From the NCBI RefSeq assembly GCF_963678635.1, contig NC_087065.1, forward strand, positions 40,427,430 through 40,491,429: DNA of 64,000 nt, read 5' to 3'. Made by a program: the position numbers and the translations under genes. Source of the DNA: Symsagittifera roscoffensis. Its lineage: Eukaryota; Xenacoelomorpha; Acoela; Convolutidae. Every line of letters starts with the position of its first letter. Positions within the stretch are counted from its first letter, which is position 1. Shown here in pieces: positions 63,456 through 64,000 of the stretch. The notes under the pieces were generated by a model, which made no database searches, was not told where the DNA came from, and worked only from the letters and a program-made list of their open reading frames with translations.

Positions 63456-64000
63456 TGAAGATGCTTTTATATTTTTTTACCAATCATAGCCAGGTGATAA
63501 CTGTTAATCTGAATGCCTACGCGAGGCAACGTGCAGGTAAGAAGTTAAAAAAAAACTTTTAAATGGTTTTGGCATCGACCGGCAAATTTACAATCGCTGC
63601 CAGAGTCTACCAAATACCTCTTGGACGGTACGCTGCTAACTGCATAGGCTACGTGTCAGAATATCTAGATATCTGTACATCTAGCAGTAAATTTACGTTC
63701 CAGTCATTCTATGTATCAGGAGCCTCGATTAAAAATGAGCGCTGCTAAACATAACCCTGATAAATTTTGAAATATTTTGTTTTTGATGTGTTTTGGCTTC
63801 GTATTTTCAAGTGAATTTGCTTAGTCTGCCTGGGTAGTTTTCGGTGATTTTTTCAGGAGTTCATCGGATTTATTCAAGTTGAACTTTCAAACAAAAGTTG
63901 CAATCAGTTTTTTTTCGGTTTTTTGTTCTTTTTACACTTTCCAAACCTTCTGTTTGCTATGTTTATGGTTTTATTGATACAACTCAACGCCTCAAACCCA
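63456..64000. other. End of window, intron or 3' region of gene C
   Basis: It contains a short open stretch, 63495-63538, between an acceptor-like CCAG and a donor-like GCAG|GTAAGA. That stretch would have to be phase 0, which does not match exon 3 of gene C. Nothing else is supported. Confidence 0.35.

Overview
This is an animal (metazoan) nuclear DNA window, AT-rich outside one retroelement. The evidence is GT-AG introns of about 250 to 1150 bases, AATAAA signals, metazoan-type proteins (GNL2, FBXO22, an actin-related protein), Ty3/Gypsy and LINE remains, and tRNA-derived SINE-like repeats. The species is not identified. Closely spaced same-strand genes with acceptor sites just before their start codons would fit a lineage that uses spliced-leader trans-splicing (a larvacean tunicate is one guess), but this is inference.

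Layout. 1-5.7 kb: diverged repeat copies, an LTR-like block and two short unassigned ORFs, one with a C2H2 finger. 5.75-12.38 kb: a recent 3.3 kb tandem duplication that includes the end of a Gypsy element. 11.8-23.6 kb, minus strand: a broken Ty3/Gypsy element (gag, protease, RT, RNase H, start of integrase) with a long leader holding duplicated stem-loops and dozens of GGAGGGT/ACCCTCC motifs. 24.1-27.8 kb, plus: GNL2 followed 196 bases later by FBXO22, a candidate operon. 28.5-36.6 kb: SINE-like repeats, a long hairpin, degenerate tandem repeats, a decayed minus-strand LINE and a foldback element. 36.9-38.2 kb, plus: an intronless, very divergent actin-related protein gene. 41.9-43.6 kb: a frame-broken envelope-like pseudogene. 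46.1-56.4 kb, plus: two tandem paralogous genes for coiled-coil proteins of an unrecognised family, here called A (intronless) and B (split). 57.2-60.3 kb: a LINE fragment and more repeats. 61.7-63.5 kb, plus: a multi-exon gene, here called C, for an Asn/Ser/Gly/His-rich protein.

How it fits together. The host genes are all on the plus strand in low-complexity AT-rich DNA. GNL2 (60S ribosome assembly GTPase) and FBXO22 (F-box/FIST protein) are the only two with confident family names. The recognisable LTR and LINE coding remains lie on the minus strand and all are broken; the envelope-like pseudogene is on the plus strand. The least explained material is the A/B gene family, the odd actin-related protein, the duplicated stem-loop pair in the Gypsy leader (it shows a compensatory base change), and a 250-base block in the tandem-repeat family that is far better conserved than its surroundings.
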